Below, one piece after another: positions 54,281 through 63,203 of a stretch of 64,000 bases of DNA. Both the position numbers and the translations under genes were made by a program. Every line of letters starts with the position of its first letter. Positions within the stretch are counted from its first letter, which is position 1. Source of the DNA: Burkholderia sp. 4M9327F10 (GTDB lineage Bacteria > Pseudomonadota > Gammaproteobacteria > Burkholderiales > Burkholderiaceae); assembly GCF_005503145.1 (NCBI RefSeq), contig NZ_SCNV01000017.1, positions 79,747 to 143,746 on the forward strand, in the 5' to 3' direction. The notes beneath the pieces were generated by a model. The model ran no database searches. It saw only the letters and a list, made by a program, of their open reading frames with translations, and was not told where the DNA came from.

Positions 54281-55276
54281 TTAATCCTCGCGTGCCGCAT
54301 GCAGGCTGGTTAGCCGTTCTCCGCCCAGGGCGGGCGGCAGGATCTGGGCCGGTGGCGCTGTGTCATCAGCGCCGAATGCGGCCTGCAGGAAATGGGCGAG
54401 CGTATGCTCGACGAACGAGCGCGTTTTTGCCGGCAGGAACTGGCGCTTTGGATAGACAATCGACATCTTGACGTCGGGGTCGTCCACCCTGTGATCCGCC
54501 ATCACGCGTGTCAGGGCGCCGCTTGCGAGGTCGTCGGCCACCATCTGGCGGGGCAGGATCGCAATGCCCATTCCGGCTATCGCGGCGAGCCGCACCATCA
54601 TCGCGCTGTTGACCGAATACACCGGCTGCAATGCGATTTCTTCGGTGTGCAGCGCCGGTCCCGTGAAGTGCCAGTTGGCGCTGTGCTGCTCAGCCGGCAG
54701 TCCGATGAAGCCGTGCTGCGCGAGTTGCCCGGGTACACGCGGCTCACCGTGCTCGGCAAGGTAGGCGGGCGCCGCGCATACCACCAGCGAATGCGTGCCG
54801 ATCGGCTTCTCGACCAGATCGTGGTTCGGCGCGAGGCAACCGGTGACGATGCCGGCGTCGTAACCCTCTTCGATCAGGTCCACACGCCGGTCGGTCAGCG
54901 TGAGCCGCACCTTGACCTTCGGATAGCGCCGGCGGAAGCCTTCCAGCAAGGGAGTCAGCGAAAACAGCGAGAGTGCGCCGGAAGCGACGAGCCGCAGCGT
55001 CCCCCCCGGCTCAGCCTGGGTGTCGCCGAGGGCGCTTTCAAGGCGGTCGAGTTCTTCGAGCAGTCCGCGGCAACCTTCGAGGTAGCGTGTGCCTGCTTCG
55101 GTCAGCGCGAGATTACGGGTCGTGCGATTGATGAGGCGGGTGTTCAGATGGGCTTCGAGTGTGGCGATCGAGCGCGTGACAAGCGCATTCGAGACGCAAA
55201 GTTGCTGGGCTGCGCGGCGGAAGCTCTCAGTCTCCGCCACTCTCACGAATACGCGCATTGCGTGGATCTGGTTCAT
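54281..55276 (-). CDS. LysR-family transcriptional regulator
   Basis: 331 residues. N-terminal helix-turn-helix (MRVFVRVAETESFRRAAQQLCVSNALVTRSIATLEAHLNTRLI) and a periplasmic-binding-like effector domain (LRLVASGALSLFSLTPLLEGFRRRYPKVKVRLTLTDRRVDLIEEGYDAGI). It lies immediately upstream of ldhA on the same strand and may control it or the divergent aspT genes; the sequence does not decide. A C-terminal tail of about 30 residues after the usual end is unconserved. Confidence 0.9.
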   Translation of the reverse strand: MNQIHAMRVFVRVAETESFRRAAQQLCVSNALVTRSIATLEAHLNTRLINRTTRNLALTEAGTRYLEGCRGLLEELDRLESALGDTQAEPGGTLRLVASGALSLFSLTPLLEGFRRRYPKVKVRLTLTDRRVDLIEEGYDAGIVTGCLAPNHDLVEKPIGTHSLVVCAAPAYLAEHGEPRVPGQLAQHGFIGLPAEQHSANWHFTGPALHTEEIALQPVYSVNSAMMVRLAAIAGMGIAILPRQMVADDLASGALTRVMADHRVDDPDVKMSIVYPKRQFLPAKTRSFVEHTLAHFLQAAFGADDTAPPAQILPPALGGERLTSLHAARED

Positions 55277-55821
55277 TGGAATTCGCCTCTTGTGCTTGTT
55301 GGAAAGCCGGGTGGTGTTTCACACAGCGGCACAACTGCAAAATCAAGGAATCGTCCTGGCCAGGGATGCTGCGACTTCTGACAAAAATAATATTGACTAT
55401 TACCTGGAATTACAATATTTATTGAGCAGGCTTGCGAAATTGACGGTATGCGCATTTCGTAAGTTGTCTAACTGCCTGAGAGGGATCAGGAATTGGCCGA
55501 ATTTACCTGATTCGAGCAGCAATTGACTGGCGGACTGTCCAGATAAGCGTGTTTCCCGGTGGTTGAACCACTTCACGAGGAATCCATGCGCCTTTCCAAT
55601 CCACCTTGCATTGCCCGCCTTCGCCGCAGCGCCGCATTGGCTGGGCAGATGCCCGGCGCGTCATGATGTTGCAATGATTCGTCAGTTGAATGACCTATGT
55701 CACGCCCGCGCGGCGTTTGGCTTGTCGCGTCCATAAAGAATGTCGAGAATCGTTTTTGTAAATTTCAAGGCATTTTTTTTCACATTTGTTATAAATTCAC
55801 GGTAAAGCGGCGAACCAGAAC
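55277..55821. other. 545-bp intergenic region between lysR and aspT
   Basis: Divergent control region. An A+T-rich part (55380-55425) has an inverted repeat AATATTG (55389-55395) / CAATATT (55413-55419), a possible LysR-type site about 115 bp from the lysR start. Near aspT the stretch TTTTTTTTCACATTTGTTATAAATTC (split by position: 55770-55798) holds a TATAAA box that may be the -10 of the aspT promoter. No gene is supported here. Confidence 0.45.
55389..55419. promoter_or_regulatory. inverted repeat, candidate LysR-type regulator site
   Basis: Seven-base arms AATATTG and CAATATT are separated by 17 bases in an A+T-rich stretch. LysR regulators typically bind T-N11-A sites with such arms. It lies between the divergent lysR and aspT genes. 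Confidence 0.35.
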
Positions 55822-57504
55822 ATGATCGCTGAATTGCTCAGGTCGCAACCGGAGATCGCGCTGTTTGCGAGTCTCGCTCTCGGATATTTGATTGGTTCGC
55901 TCAGGATTGGGCCAATTCAGCTCGGTGGTGTCTGTGGCACCTTGATTGTGGCGCTCCTGCTGGGACAGACGGGTGCGCGGCTCGCCCCGGACCTGAAAAA
56001 CATCGCCTTCGCCCTGTTTATCTTTGCGCTGGGATTTACCGGCGGTCCTCAATTCTTCGCCAATATCGGACGTGGCTGGCGCTACGGACTGTTGTCGATT
56101 GTCGAAATCGTCTCGGTGCTGGTGCTCGTGATGATCGCGGTGCTCGCGTTGCGGCTCGATGCGGGCACGGCGGCGGGACTGCTGGCGGGCGCCGCCACCG
56201 AGTCGGCCGTAATCGGTACGGCCTCCGAGGCGATCGCGAAGCTGGGCTTTGCCGACGCGGAGACTGCCCGCTTGCAGGCCAACATCGTGACCGCTTACAG
56301 CGTCAGCTACCTGTTTGGCCTGATCACCATCGTGCTGTTCACCAGCCAGTTTGCGCCGCTGCTGCTGCGCGTCAATCTGCGCGAGGAAGCCGGGCGCGTG
56401 TGGCGCAAGCTGGGCGGTGACGGGGCGCTGGACGAAGGCCGGCGCATGGGGGCGCCTGCGCTGGTCAGCCGGGTGTTCCGTATCGGCCCCGCGGCCGGAC
56501 TGACCATCAAGGCGCTCGAGCAACGCTACGGCGGCAACCTGACTGTCGAGCAGGTGCAGCGCGCCGGCGCAAGCGTGCCGCTCGAACCGCACCTGCCGCT
56601 CGCCGCCGGCGATCTTGCGCTGGTGGCCGGACGGCGCGAGGCACTGGTGACGGCTGCCCAGGCGATCGGCACGGAAGTGATCGACGAACGCTTCGGCGCG
56701 CTCTCCATCGAGCGCGTGGACGTGGTCTTGACGCGGCGCGAGGCGCACGGTCTCACCGTTGCCCAGATGCGCGAGCGCGCAGACCCGGAGCGAGGGCGGG
56801 GCGTCTACATCGCCGCCGTGACACGGCTCGAGACACGCGTGCCCGCCTTGCCGGGCACCGAGTTGAACCGCGGCGACGTGCTCACGCTGGTCGGCGCCAA
56901 GGCCGACGTAGCGCGTGGCGCGCTCGCGCTCGGCTACGTGCTGCCCGCCACGCAGAAAACCGATTTTGTGTATCTCGGGCTGGGTGTCCTGCTCGGCATG
57001 GCGATCGGCCATCTGGGCGGCCGCATCGGCGGGGTGTCGGTGGCGCTGGGCACGGGCGGCGGCTGCCTGCTCTCGGGGCTGCTGTTCGGCTGGATCCGTT
57101 CGCGCTATCCGCTGGTCGGCTCGCTGCCCTCCGCTGCGGCGCAGATCCTGAAGGATTTCGGGCTGGCCACCTTCATCGCCGCGGTCGGGCTCTCGGCGGG
57201 CCCCGATGCGATCAAGCTGGTCCGCGAATACGGCGTTGCGTTGCCGTTCGTCGGGATTCTGATGGTGCTGGTGCCCGGGCTCCTGTCGCTATGGATCGGC
57301 CGCATGTTTCTCAAACTCGAAACCCCGATGCTGCTCGGCGCGATTGCGGGGCAGCAGTGCAGCACACCGGCAATCAGCGCGCTGGTCGGCGTGACCGGCA
57401 ATTCGACACCGGTGATCGGCTACACGATCACCTACGCGCTTTCCAACATCCTGTTGCCGTTGATGGGGCCCGTGGTCGTCGGGCTGGCCGGCAAGTTCGG
57501 CTAG
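55822..57504 (+). CDS. aspartate:alanine exchanger family transporter (AspT-type), copy 1
   Basis: 560 residues. Two blocks of membrane helices (about 10-185 and 370-560) enclose two TrkA-C (RCK_C) domains (about 210-360), the AspT layout. Repeated motifs are GFTGGPQFFANIGRGW in the first half and TGGGCLLSGLLFGWIRSRYP with ILKDFGLATFIAAVGLSAG in the second. AspT exchanges aspartate for alanine and generates a proton gradient when coupled to AspD. The gene lacks a good ribosome site (GCGGCGAACC). The second copy follows after 88 bp. Confidence 0.88.
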   Translation: MIAELLRSQPEIALFASLALGYLIGSLRIGPIQLGGVCGTLIVALLLGQTGARLAPDLKNIAFALFIFALGFTGGPQFFANIGRGWRYGLLSIVEIVSVLVLVMIAVLALRLDAGTAAGLLAGAATESAVIGTASEAIAKLGFADAETARLQANIVTAYSVSYLFGLITIVLFTSQFAPLLLRVNLREEAGRVWRKLGGDGALDEGRRMGAPALVSRVFRIGPAAGLTIKALEQRYGGNLTVEQVQRAGASVPLEPHLPLAAGDLALVAGRREALVTAAQAIGTEVIDERFGALSIERVDVVLTRREAHGLTVAQMRERADPERGRGVYIAAVTRLETRVPALPGTELNRGDVLTLVGAKADVARGALALGYVLPATQKTDFVYLGLGVLLGMAIGHLGGRIGGVSVALGTGGGCLLSGLLFGWIRSRYPLVGSLPSAAAQILKDFGLATFIAAVGLSAGPDAIKLVREYGVALPFVGILMVLVPGLLSLWIGRMFLKLETPMLLGAIAGQQCSTPAISALVGVTGNSTPVIGYTITYALSNILLPLMGPVVVGLAGKFG

Positions 57505-57592
57505 GCATCGCAGAGGGCAGCGGACGGGAGTGCCGCGTCGTCCGCCCGCAGGCAAAACAGGCAGTACGCTCAACATTCATAGCGAGGGCACA

Positions 57593-59275
57593 ATGGACTG
57601 GCTACATAGCATCTTTCACAAGTCACCTGAGATAGCGCTATTTCTCTCACTGGCGGTCGGCTACTACGTCGGCCAGATCAATTTCGGCAAGTTCCAGCTA
57701 GGTGGAGTGGGCGGCTCGCTGCTCGCCGCCGTGGTGATCAGCCAGGCCGGCGTCACCATCGACAACGGCGTGAAGTCGGTGATGTTCGCCGTGTTCATCT
57801 ACGCGGTCGGCTACGACTCGGGGCCGGGCTTCTTCAACTCGCTTAACCGCAAGACGCTGCGTGAAATCGCCATGGCGATATTTCTTGCCGTGTCCGCGCT
57901 GGTGACGGTGGTCGTGTGCGCGAAGCTGTTCCACCTCAACAAGGGGCTTGCGGCGGGCCTTGCGGGCGGTGCGCTGACGCAGTCGGCCATTATCGGCACC
58001 GCGGGCGATGCAATTGCGCGTCTCGGCCTGCCTGCTGACCAGATCAAGTCGTTGCAATCCGACGTTGCAATCGCTTATGCGGTGACCTACGTGTTCGGCT
58101 CGCTCGGCGCGATCATCGTCTGCGTGAATATCCTGCCCAAGTTCATGGGACAGGGCTTGCGCGAGGCGTCGATCGAGGCAGAGAAGGACCTGGCCGGCGA
58201 TGCGCCGGCGCGGGCCGCGGGGCAGTTGTCCGCGTTGCCGGAGATGGTGGGGCGTGCCTACAAGATCGATGTCAGCGCCGGGAAAACGGTCAAGTCAGTC
58301 GAGACCCAGCATCAGGACATGATGACGATCGAGCGGATCAGGCGTGACGGCAAGAACCTGGAACCGACGCCCGATCTGGCGTTGGAACTCGACGACGAAG
58401 TGCTGGTGGTGGGCCGCCGCGAGGCGGTGGTCGAGTTCGGCGCGAACGGCAACGAAATCGCCAATGTCGAGGACATTGGCGTGGTGATGCAGACGCGCCA
58501 GGGCGTGTTCACGCGCAAGGGCATGAATCACACGACGATCGCCGAAGTGCGGCGGAACGTGGACCGCGATCTGCGTCACGGCGTGTATATCGAAAGCGCG
58601 ACGCGTGCCGGTCAGCCATTGCCGATCCTGCCGGAAACCAGGCTCGAGCACGGCGACGTGATCACCTTCTACGGTTCGCCGAAAGACACCAAGCGCGCCG
58701 TCGACGCGGCCGGTTACGAGCTGCCGTACAGCAACAAGACCGACTTCATCTACATGGGTGTGGGTCTCGTGCTCGGTTTGCTGATCGGCCTGATCGTGCT
58801 GAATGTGGGCGGTATTCCGCTGACGCTCGGTTCGGGCGGCGGCTGCCTGCTGGCGGGGCTGCTGTTCGGCTGGATGCGCGGCAAGCATCCGATGTATGGC
58901 GTGTTGCCCTCGGCTGCTTCGCAGTTGCTGAAGGACTTCGGGCTTGCTGCATTTGTCGCGGTAGTGGGTCTGAATTCCGGCCTGCAGGCGGTGGTGACGG
59001 TCAAGCAAAGCGGCATGACGATCTTCCTGCTCGGCGTGTTTGTCACGCTGTTCCCGCTGCTGCTGACCATGCTGTTTGGCCGCTATGTGCTCGGTTATAA
59101 GAACTCCGCGATTCTCGCCGGCGCGCTGTCCGGTTCGCGCAGTGCGAACCCGGCTTTCGGCGGCGTGCTCGACAAGGCGGAAAGCGCGGTGCCCACCGTG
59201 CCGTTCGCCATCACCTATGCGATCGCCAACGTGGCGCTGACCCTGCTCGGGCCGCTCGTCGTGGGTCTCGTGTAG
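57593..59275 (+). CDS. aspT: aspartate:alanine exchanger family transporter (AspT-type), copy 2
   Basis: 560 residues from the ATG at 57593, chosen over an earlier in-frame start because GCGAGGG precedes it and it matches the start of copy 1 (both begin with a short helix, then SPEIALF). Same organisation: helices, two RCK_C domains (about 205-365), helices, with VGYDSGPGFFNSLNRKTLRE and GSGGGCLLAGLLFGWMRGKHP. It is roughly half identical to copy 1 by eye. Directly upstream of aspD, so this copy is the more likely true AspT; the two may also form a heteromer. Confidence 0.9.
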   Translation: MDWLHSIFHKSPEIALFLSLAVGYYVGQINFGKFQLGGVGGSLLAAVVISQAGVTIDNGVKSVMFAVFIYAVGYDSGPGFFNSLNRKTLREIAMAIFLAVSALVTVVVCAKLFHLNKGLAAGLAGGALTQSAIIGTAGDAIARLGLPADQIKSLQSDVAIAYAVTYVFGSLGAIIVCVNILPKFMGQGLREASIEAEKDLAGDAPARAAGQLSALPEMVGRAYKIDVSAGKTVKSVETQHQDMMTIERIRRDGKNLEPTPDLALELDDEVLVVGRREAVVEFGANGNEIANVEDIGVVMQTRQGVFTRKGMNHTTIAEVRRNVDRDLRHGVYIESATRAGQPLPILPETRLEHGDVITFYGSPKDTKRAVDAAGYELPYSNKTDFIYMGVGLVLGLLIGLIVLNVGGIPLTLGSGGGCLLAGLLFGWMRGKHPMYGVLPSAASQLLKDFGLAAFVAVVGLNSGLQAVVTVKQSGMTIFLLGVFVTLFPLLLTMLFGRYVLGYKNSAILAGALSGSRSANPAFGGVLDKAESAVPTVPFAITYAIANVALTLLGPLVVGLV

Positions 59276-59393
59276 TTATCTGTGCAGTTATCTGCGCGGT
59301 TATCTGCGCGGTTATCTGCGCGGTTATCTGCGCGGTTATCTGCGCGGTTATCTGCGCGGTTATCTGCGCGGTTATCTGCGCAGTTATCTGTAT
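59274..59393. repeat. 12-bp tandem repeat array, ten units
   Basis: The unit GGTTATCTGCGC is repeated ten times. The first two and the last begin AGTTATCTG, and the last ends TAT. The aspT stop codon (TAG at 59273-59275) is formed by the first unit, so the array starts exactly at the end of the gene. The minus strand can be read as a repeated ITAQ tetrapeptide, but no gene is supported there. Confidence 0.95.
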
Positions 59394-59477
59394 TCCTGAC
59401 CGTATTCCTTCTCGCCGGCGCTGCCGCACGAGTGCGCCCCCGCCGGCGAATTTCACCCTTGCAATGGAGAACGCATC

Positions 59478-61121
59478 ATGGCAAAAGGCAACAGCGAACA
59501 GGCGAAGCTCGCCGCACTCAGCCCGTTCGAACTGAAGGACGAGCTCATCAAGGCGGCCGGTGGCGGCGCGGTGGAGCGCGCCGCGAATGCGTCGATGCTC
59601 AACGCCGGTCGTGGCAACCCGAACTTCCTCGCGACGGTTCCGCGCCACGGCTTCTGGCAGCTCGGTCTGTTCGCGATGCGCGAATCGGAACGTTCGTTTG
59701 CGTTCATGCCTGAAGGGGTGGGCGGCTTCCCGCGCCGCGACGGACTGACCGAGCGCTTCGATCTGTTCCTGCGGGAAAACAAAGGTGTGCCAGGCATCGA
59801 TTTCCTGCGTGGCGCGGTCTCGTACGTGCGCGATCAGCTGGGCCTGTCGGCCGGCGACTTCCTGTACGAAATGTGTGAAGGCATCCTGGCGTCGAACTAC
59901 CCGGTGCCGGACCGCATGCTGAAGCTCTCGGAGATCATCGTCGGCCAGTACCTGCGCCGCGAGATGATCGGCAAGCATCCGTTTGTCGGCGAGTTCGATA
60001 TTTTTGCGGTGGAAGGCGGCACCGCGGCGATGACCTACATCTTCAATACGATGCGCGAAAACCGGCTCATCAAGCCCGGCGACACGATTGCGCTCGGCAT
60101 GCCGATCTTCACGCCGTACATCGAAATTCCGCGTCTGAACGACTACCAGCTCGATGTCGTGAATCTCGAAGCGTCGGTGGAAAACGGCTGGCAGTATTCG
60201 AAGAAGGAACTCGACAAGCTGCGCGACCCGAAGGTGAAGGCGTTCTTCCTCGTCAATCCGAGCAATCCGCCCTCGGTGAAGATCAACGACGAAAGCCTTC
60301 AATACATCGCCGAGATCGTCAAGGAACGGCCGGACCTGATCCTTCTGACCGACGACGTGTACGGCACCTTCGCTGACGATTTCGTGTCGTTGTTCGCGCT
60401 TGCGCCGAGGAACACGATTCTCGTGTACTCGTATTCGAAGTACTTCGGCGCGACCGGCTGGCGCCTCGGCACGATCGCAACGCATCGCGACAACGTGCTC
60501 GACCGGCTGCTCGCCGAATTGCCGAAGGACGTGAAGAAGGAGTTGCACACGCGCTACGAGTCGATCACCACGGAGCCGGACAAGCTGAAGTTTATCGACC
60601 GCCTGGTGGCCGACAGCCGCACCGTCGCGCTGAACCACACCGCGGGTTTGTCGACGCCACAGCAGGTGCAGATGGTGCTGTTCTCGCTGTTCTCGTTGAT
60701 GGATACGCCCGATGCGTACAAGAACGCGCTGAAGCGCCTGATCCGCAGCCGCAAGCAGGCGCTGTACGAAGAGGTGGGCATTTCGTTCGAGGACGACGAT
60801 CCGAACCAGGTCGACTACTACACGATCCTCGACATCGAGTTTCTCGGCGAACGGATGTTTGGCCGCAAGTTCGTCGAATGGCTGCTCAGGAATACTGAGC
60901 CGAGCGAGCTGCTGTTTCGCCTTGCACGCGAGGCGCGGGTGGTGCTTTTGCCGGGCAAGGGCTTCGGCACGCAGCATCCGTCGGGCCGGGTGTCGCTCGC
61001 GAATCTCAACGAGTCCGACTATCGCCAGATTGGCCGCGCCATGCGCAAGCTGATCGAGGAGTATGTCGACCGCTACAACCAGGAAACGGGCAGCAAGCTC
61101 GACAAGCACGCGGTGAAGTGA
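59478..61121 (+). CDS. aspD: aspartate 4-decarboxylase
   Basis: 547 residues, PLP-dependent, fold type I. It removes the beta-carboxyl of L-aspartate to give L-alanine and CO2 in the cytoplasm. Hallmarks: LNAGRGNPNFLATVPRHGFWQLG at the N-terminus, VEGGTAAMTYIF, LVNPSNPPSV, TDDVYGTF, the PLP lysine K321 in YSYSKYFGATGWRLG, and a late GRVSLANL. Its length and the AspT partner separate it from ordinary aspartate aminotransferases. GGAGA 8-12 bases upstream of the ATG supports the start. With AspT it forms a proton-motive aspartate/alanine cycle. Confidence 0.95.
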   Translation: MAKGNSEQAKLAALSPFELKDELIKAAGGGAVERAANASMLNAGRGNPNFLATVPRHGFWQLGLFAMRESERSFAFMPEGVGGFPRRDGLTERFDLFLRENKGVPGIDFLRGAVSYVRDQLGLSAGDFLYEMCEGILASNYPVPDRMLKLSEIIVGQYLRREMIGKHPFVGEFDIFAVEGGTAAMTYIFNTMRENRLIKPGDTIALGMPIFTPYIEIPRLNDYQLDVVNLEASVENGWQYSKKELDKLRDPKVKAFFLVNPSNPPSVKINDESLQYIAEIVKERPDLILLTDDVYGTFADDFVSLFALAPRNTILVYSYSKYFGATGWRLGTIATHRDNVLDRLLAELPKDVKKELHTRYESITTEPDKLKFIDRLVADSRTVALNHTAGLSTPQQVQMVLFSLFSLMDTPDAYKNALKRLIRSRKQALYEEVGISFEDDDPNQVDYYTILDIEFLGERMFGRKFVEWLLRNTEPSELLFRLAREARVVLLPGKGFGTQHPSGRVSLANLNESDYRQIGRAMRKLIEEYVDRYNQETGSKLDKHAVK

Positions 61122-61171
61122 GCCTGTGAGGACGTGAGCGCGGGCCGCGAGTCCGCGCGCGAGGGCGTTCA

Positions 61172-61243
61172 GTGCGGTCAGAAGTGCGGTCAAGCGTGCA
61201 GTCGAAAGTACGGTCGAAAGTACAGTCAAGCGCGCTGTCAAAA
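61172..61243. repeat. 12-bp degenerate tandem repeats, six units, after aspD
   Basis: Six consecutive 12-base units of the type GTGCGGTCAGAA / GTACGGTCGAAA run from 61172 to 61243, differing from each other at one to five positions. The core is G-T-(G/A)-C-(G/A)-G-T-C-(A/G)-A. They begin 50 bp after the aspD stop and end before the terminator. The unit sequence is different from that of the array upstream of aspD, but the unit length is the same. Confidence 0.85.
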
Positions 61244-61293
61244 AACTTGCACAATCGCCCGGATCGGTGAATGATCGTTGTTCAGGATGAAAG

Positions 61294-61330
61294 CGGCCTC
61301 GCCAGCGTCACTGTTGGCGAGGCCGTTTTT
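61294..61330 (+). terminator. Rho-independent terminator of the aspT-aspD unit
   Basis: CGGCCTCGCCA (61294-61304) pairs perfectly with TGGCGAGGCCG (61315-61325) over 11 bp with a 10-base loop and is followed by TTTTT. Its presence shows that the open frame from 61271 is not the true start of the following gene. Confidence 0.93.
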
Positions 61331-61363
61331 ACCTTGAGCACCGTCACTTCCTTCGTACCGATC

Positions 61364-62596
61364 ATGCCGACCACATCTTCCACACCCGTACCGTGTCCGG
61401 ACGTCGAATCGCTCGACGCCATCCTCCCCGAAGAACCCCTGCTGATGATGGGCGCCGGCCCTGTGCCGATTCCTGCCGCCGTCGCCAAGGCCAACACGGT
61501 CGTCATCAATCATCTGGGCGGCACGATGGTGAAGGTGATCGGCCAGGTGAAGACGATGGCGCGCTACGTGTTCCAGACCCACTCGAAATGGGTGCTGGGG
61601 GTGGCGGGTCCAGGCTCGGCCGCGATGGAAATGGCGATCTCCAACCTGGCCTGGACGGGCACGCGCGTGCTCAGCATCAAGAACGGTTTCTTCAGCGAGC
61701 GGATGGCCGAGATGGGGCGGCGCGTGGGCGCCGAGGTGTCGATACTCGACGTCGCGGACCGCACGGTGGCGAGTCTTGACGAGGTCGCCGAAGCGATTCG
61801 CCGCGAGCGGCCCGAGATCGTCACCATCGTGCAGGGCGAAACTTCCAATACGGTCGTCAACCATCATCTGAAGGACATCGCCGCGCTGGCGAAAGCGGCG
61901 GGCGCGCTGGTGATCGTCGACGCCGTGTGCACCTTGAGCACCATGCCGCTCGAGATGGACGCATGGGGTATCGACGCGGTGATTACCGGCGGCCAGAAGG
62001 GGCTCTCGTCGATCCCGGGCGTCTCGTTGATCGCGTTCTCGGACGCCGCCTGGGAGCGCGTGAAAAGCCGCAAGGCGCCGAACGCGCACTGGTGTCTCGA
62101 TGCCTCGCTCGCGGAAAATTTCTGGCACAACGCCGGCTATCACTACACGGCGCCGGTGTCGGGCGTGCTGGCCTTGCATGAGGCGCTGCGCCTCGTGTGC
62201 GCGGAGACCCTGGAGAAGCGCTTTGCGCGCCATCTGAAATGCTCGGTGGCGCTGCAGGAAGGGATCACGGCGCTGGGCCTGCAGCTTTATACGCCGGCGG
62301 CATGCCGGCTGAATTCGGTGGTTGGGATCGAGGTGCCGCAAGGCCTGAGCCCCGGCGATATCTGCGGGCATATCTCGCGGCAGCACCAGGTGGAAATCTC
62401 CGGATCGTTTGGTTTGCCGATCGTGCGCATCGGCCAGATGGGCGAGCAGTGCCGCGAACACAACCTGTTCCGCACGCTCCACGCGCTGGGGCGGACCGTG
62501 CTGGATCTCGGCGTGGCGGTCGATCTGCCGGCCGGGGTGGCCGCGCTCGAGAAGTCGCTTTCGGGTGGCGCACGCGGTGGTGCCGCGCCCCGCTAG
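61364..62596 (+). CDS. class V aminotransferase (alanine-glyoxylate aminotransferase-like)
   Basis: 410 residues from the ATG at 61364; an earlier in-frame ATG (61271) lies before the aspD terminator. PLP fold type I, class V: the N-terminal LLMMGAGPVPIPAAVAKAN, GVAGPGSAAMEMAISNL, VQGETSNTVVNHHLKDI, VIVDAVCTLSTMPLEMD and the PLP lysine K212 in ITGGQKGLSSIPGVSL. This is the pattern of alanine-, serine- or ureidoglycine-glyoxylate aminotransferases. With AspD making alanine upstream, an alanine-using transaminase would fit, but this is inference. It has its own transcription start judging from the terminator before it; ribosome site weak. Confidence 0.88.
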   Translation: MPTTSSTPVPCPDVESLDAILPEEPLLMMGAGPVPIPAAVAKANTVVINHLGGTMVKVIGQVKTMARYVFQTHSKWVLGVAGPGSAAMEMAISNLAWTGTRVLSIKNGFFSERMAEMGRRVGAEVSILDVADRTVASLDEVAEAIRRERPEIVTIVQGETSNTVVNHHLKDIAALAKAAGALVIVDAVCTLSTMPLEMDAWGIDAVITGGQKGLSSIPGVSLIAFSDAAWERVKSRKAPNAHWCLDASLAENFWHNAGYHYTAPVSGVLALHEALRLVCAETLEKRFARHLKCSVALQEGITALGLQLYTPAACRLNSVVGIEVPQGLSPGDICGHISRQHQVEISGSFGLPIVRIGQMGEQCREHNLFRTLHALGRTVLDLGVAVDLPAGVAALEKSLSGGARGGAAPR

Positions 62597-62948
62597 TTGT
62601 GGCGCTTTGAAGTTTTGATGCCTTGAAGGTTTGCAGGTTTGGGTGGGCCGGTGCATGCCGGCTTGCCGCTGTCTGAGCCGTTTTCAAACCGGTCGCTGGG
62701 CCGGCTGGCAGTCCGGTTGTCTTGTCAGATACCCCGCGTTGGCCGCAATTTGCAGAAATTGCTCGTCAGATTGACACAGTTGCAGCCTGTTCCGGAAATA
62801 TTGAGACCCACTGCGACCCCACGTCACGCGCCAGATCCGTCACTCTTCACTATTATTACAATTGACTGACAACGCAAATCCACCACAACCTGGGCAACAG
62901 TGATTTCTCAAGTGAGGTCTCACGCCCCGCCTGCAAAGGGGGTACAAA
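62597..62948. other. 352-bp intergenic region
   Basis: No supported gene. The left part is G+T-rich with short repeats (TTTGAAGTTTTGATG type); the right part becomes A+T-rich and ends in AAGGGGG, the ribosome site of the next gene. I cannot place promoter boxes with confidence. Confidence 0.45.
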
Positions 62949-63188
62949 ATGAGCAACACCATCTACGACGAACGCCTCGCGCTTCTGCAGGCGATTTCTA
63001 CCGAAGTCCTCGGCATCGAGAAACTCGAGCCGACCGGCAAACCGACGGCGGATTTCCGCATCGTCAATATCGAACATCTCACGCGGGCTCTTGAGGCGGC
63101 TTACGATGCCGGCCTGGTGGTCGGCCAGCGCGTTGCCCGCGAAGGCAACGGCGGCGCGCAGCCGACCGATGAGGTGTATTTCCCCTAA
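62949..63188 (+). CDS. small DUF6900-like protein
   Basis: 79 residues, soluble. ERLALLQAISTEVLGIEKLEPTGKPTADFRIVNIEHLTRALEAAYDAGLVVGQ follows the pattern I remember for DUF6900 proteins (IA.e.LgI.tLe....D.l.F..v.v..i..AL..Ay.aG). Function unknown; such proteins occur on plasmids and chromosomes of proteobacteria. The start has AAAGGGGG seven bases upstream and is convincing. It converges with the MFS gene that follows. Confidence 0.65.
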   Translation: MSNTIYDERLALLQAISTEVLGIEKLEPTGKPTADFRIVNIEHLTRALEAAYDAGLVVGQRVAREGNGGAQPTDEVYFP

Positions 63189-63203
63189 GCGAACGGACGA
63201 CGC

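Noticed and set aside
59211..61241. A minus-strand frame of 676 codons antisense to aspD with an ITAQ repeat at its end
   Set aside because: The repeat is the translation of the 12-bp DNA array and the remainder is the antisense of aspD.
61271..61363. Upstream ATG for the class V aminotransferase
   Set aside because: The segment contains the stem-loop terminator of aspD and encodes no conserved residues.
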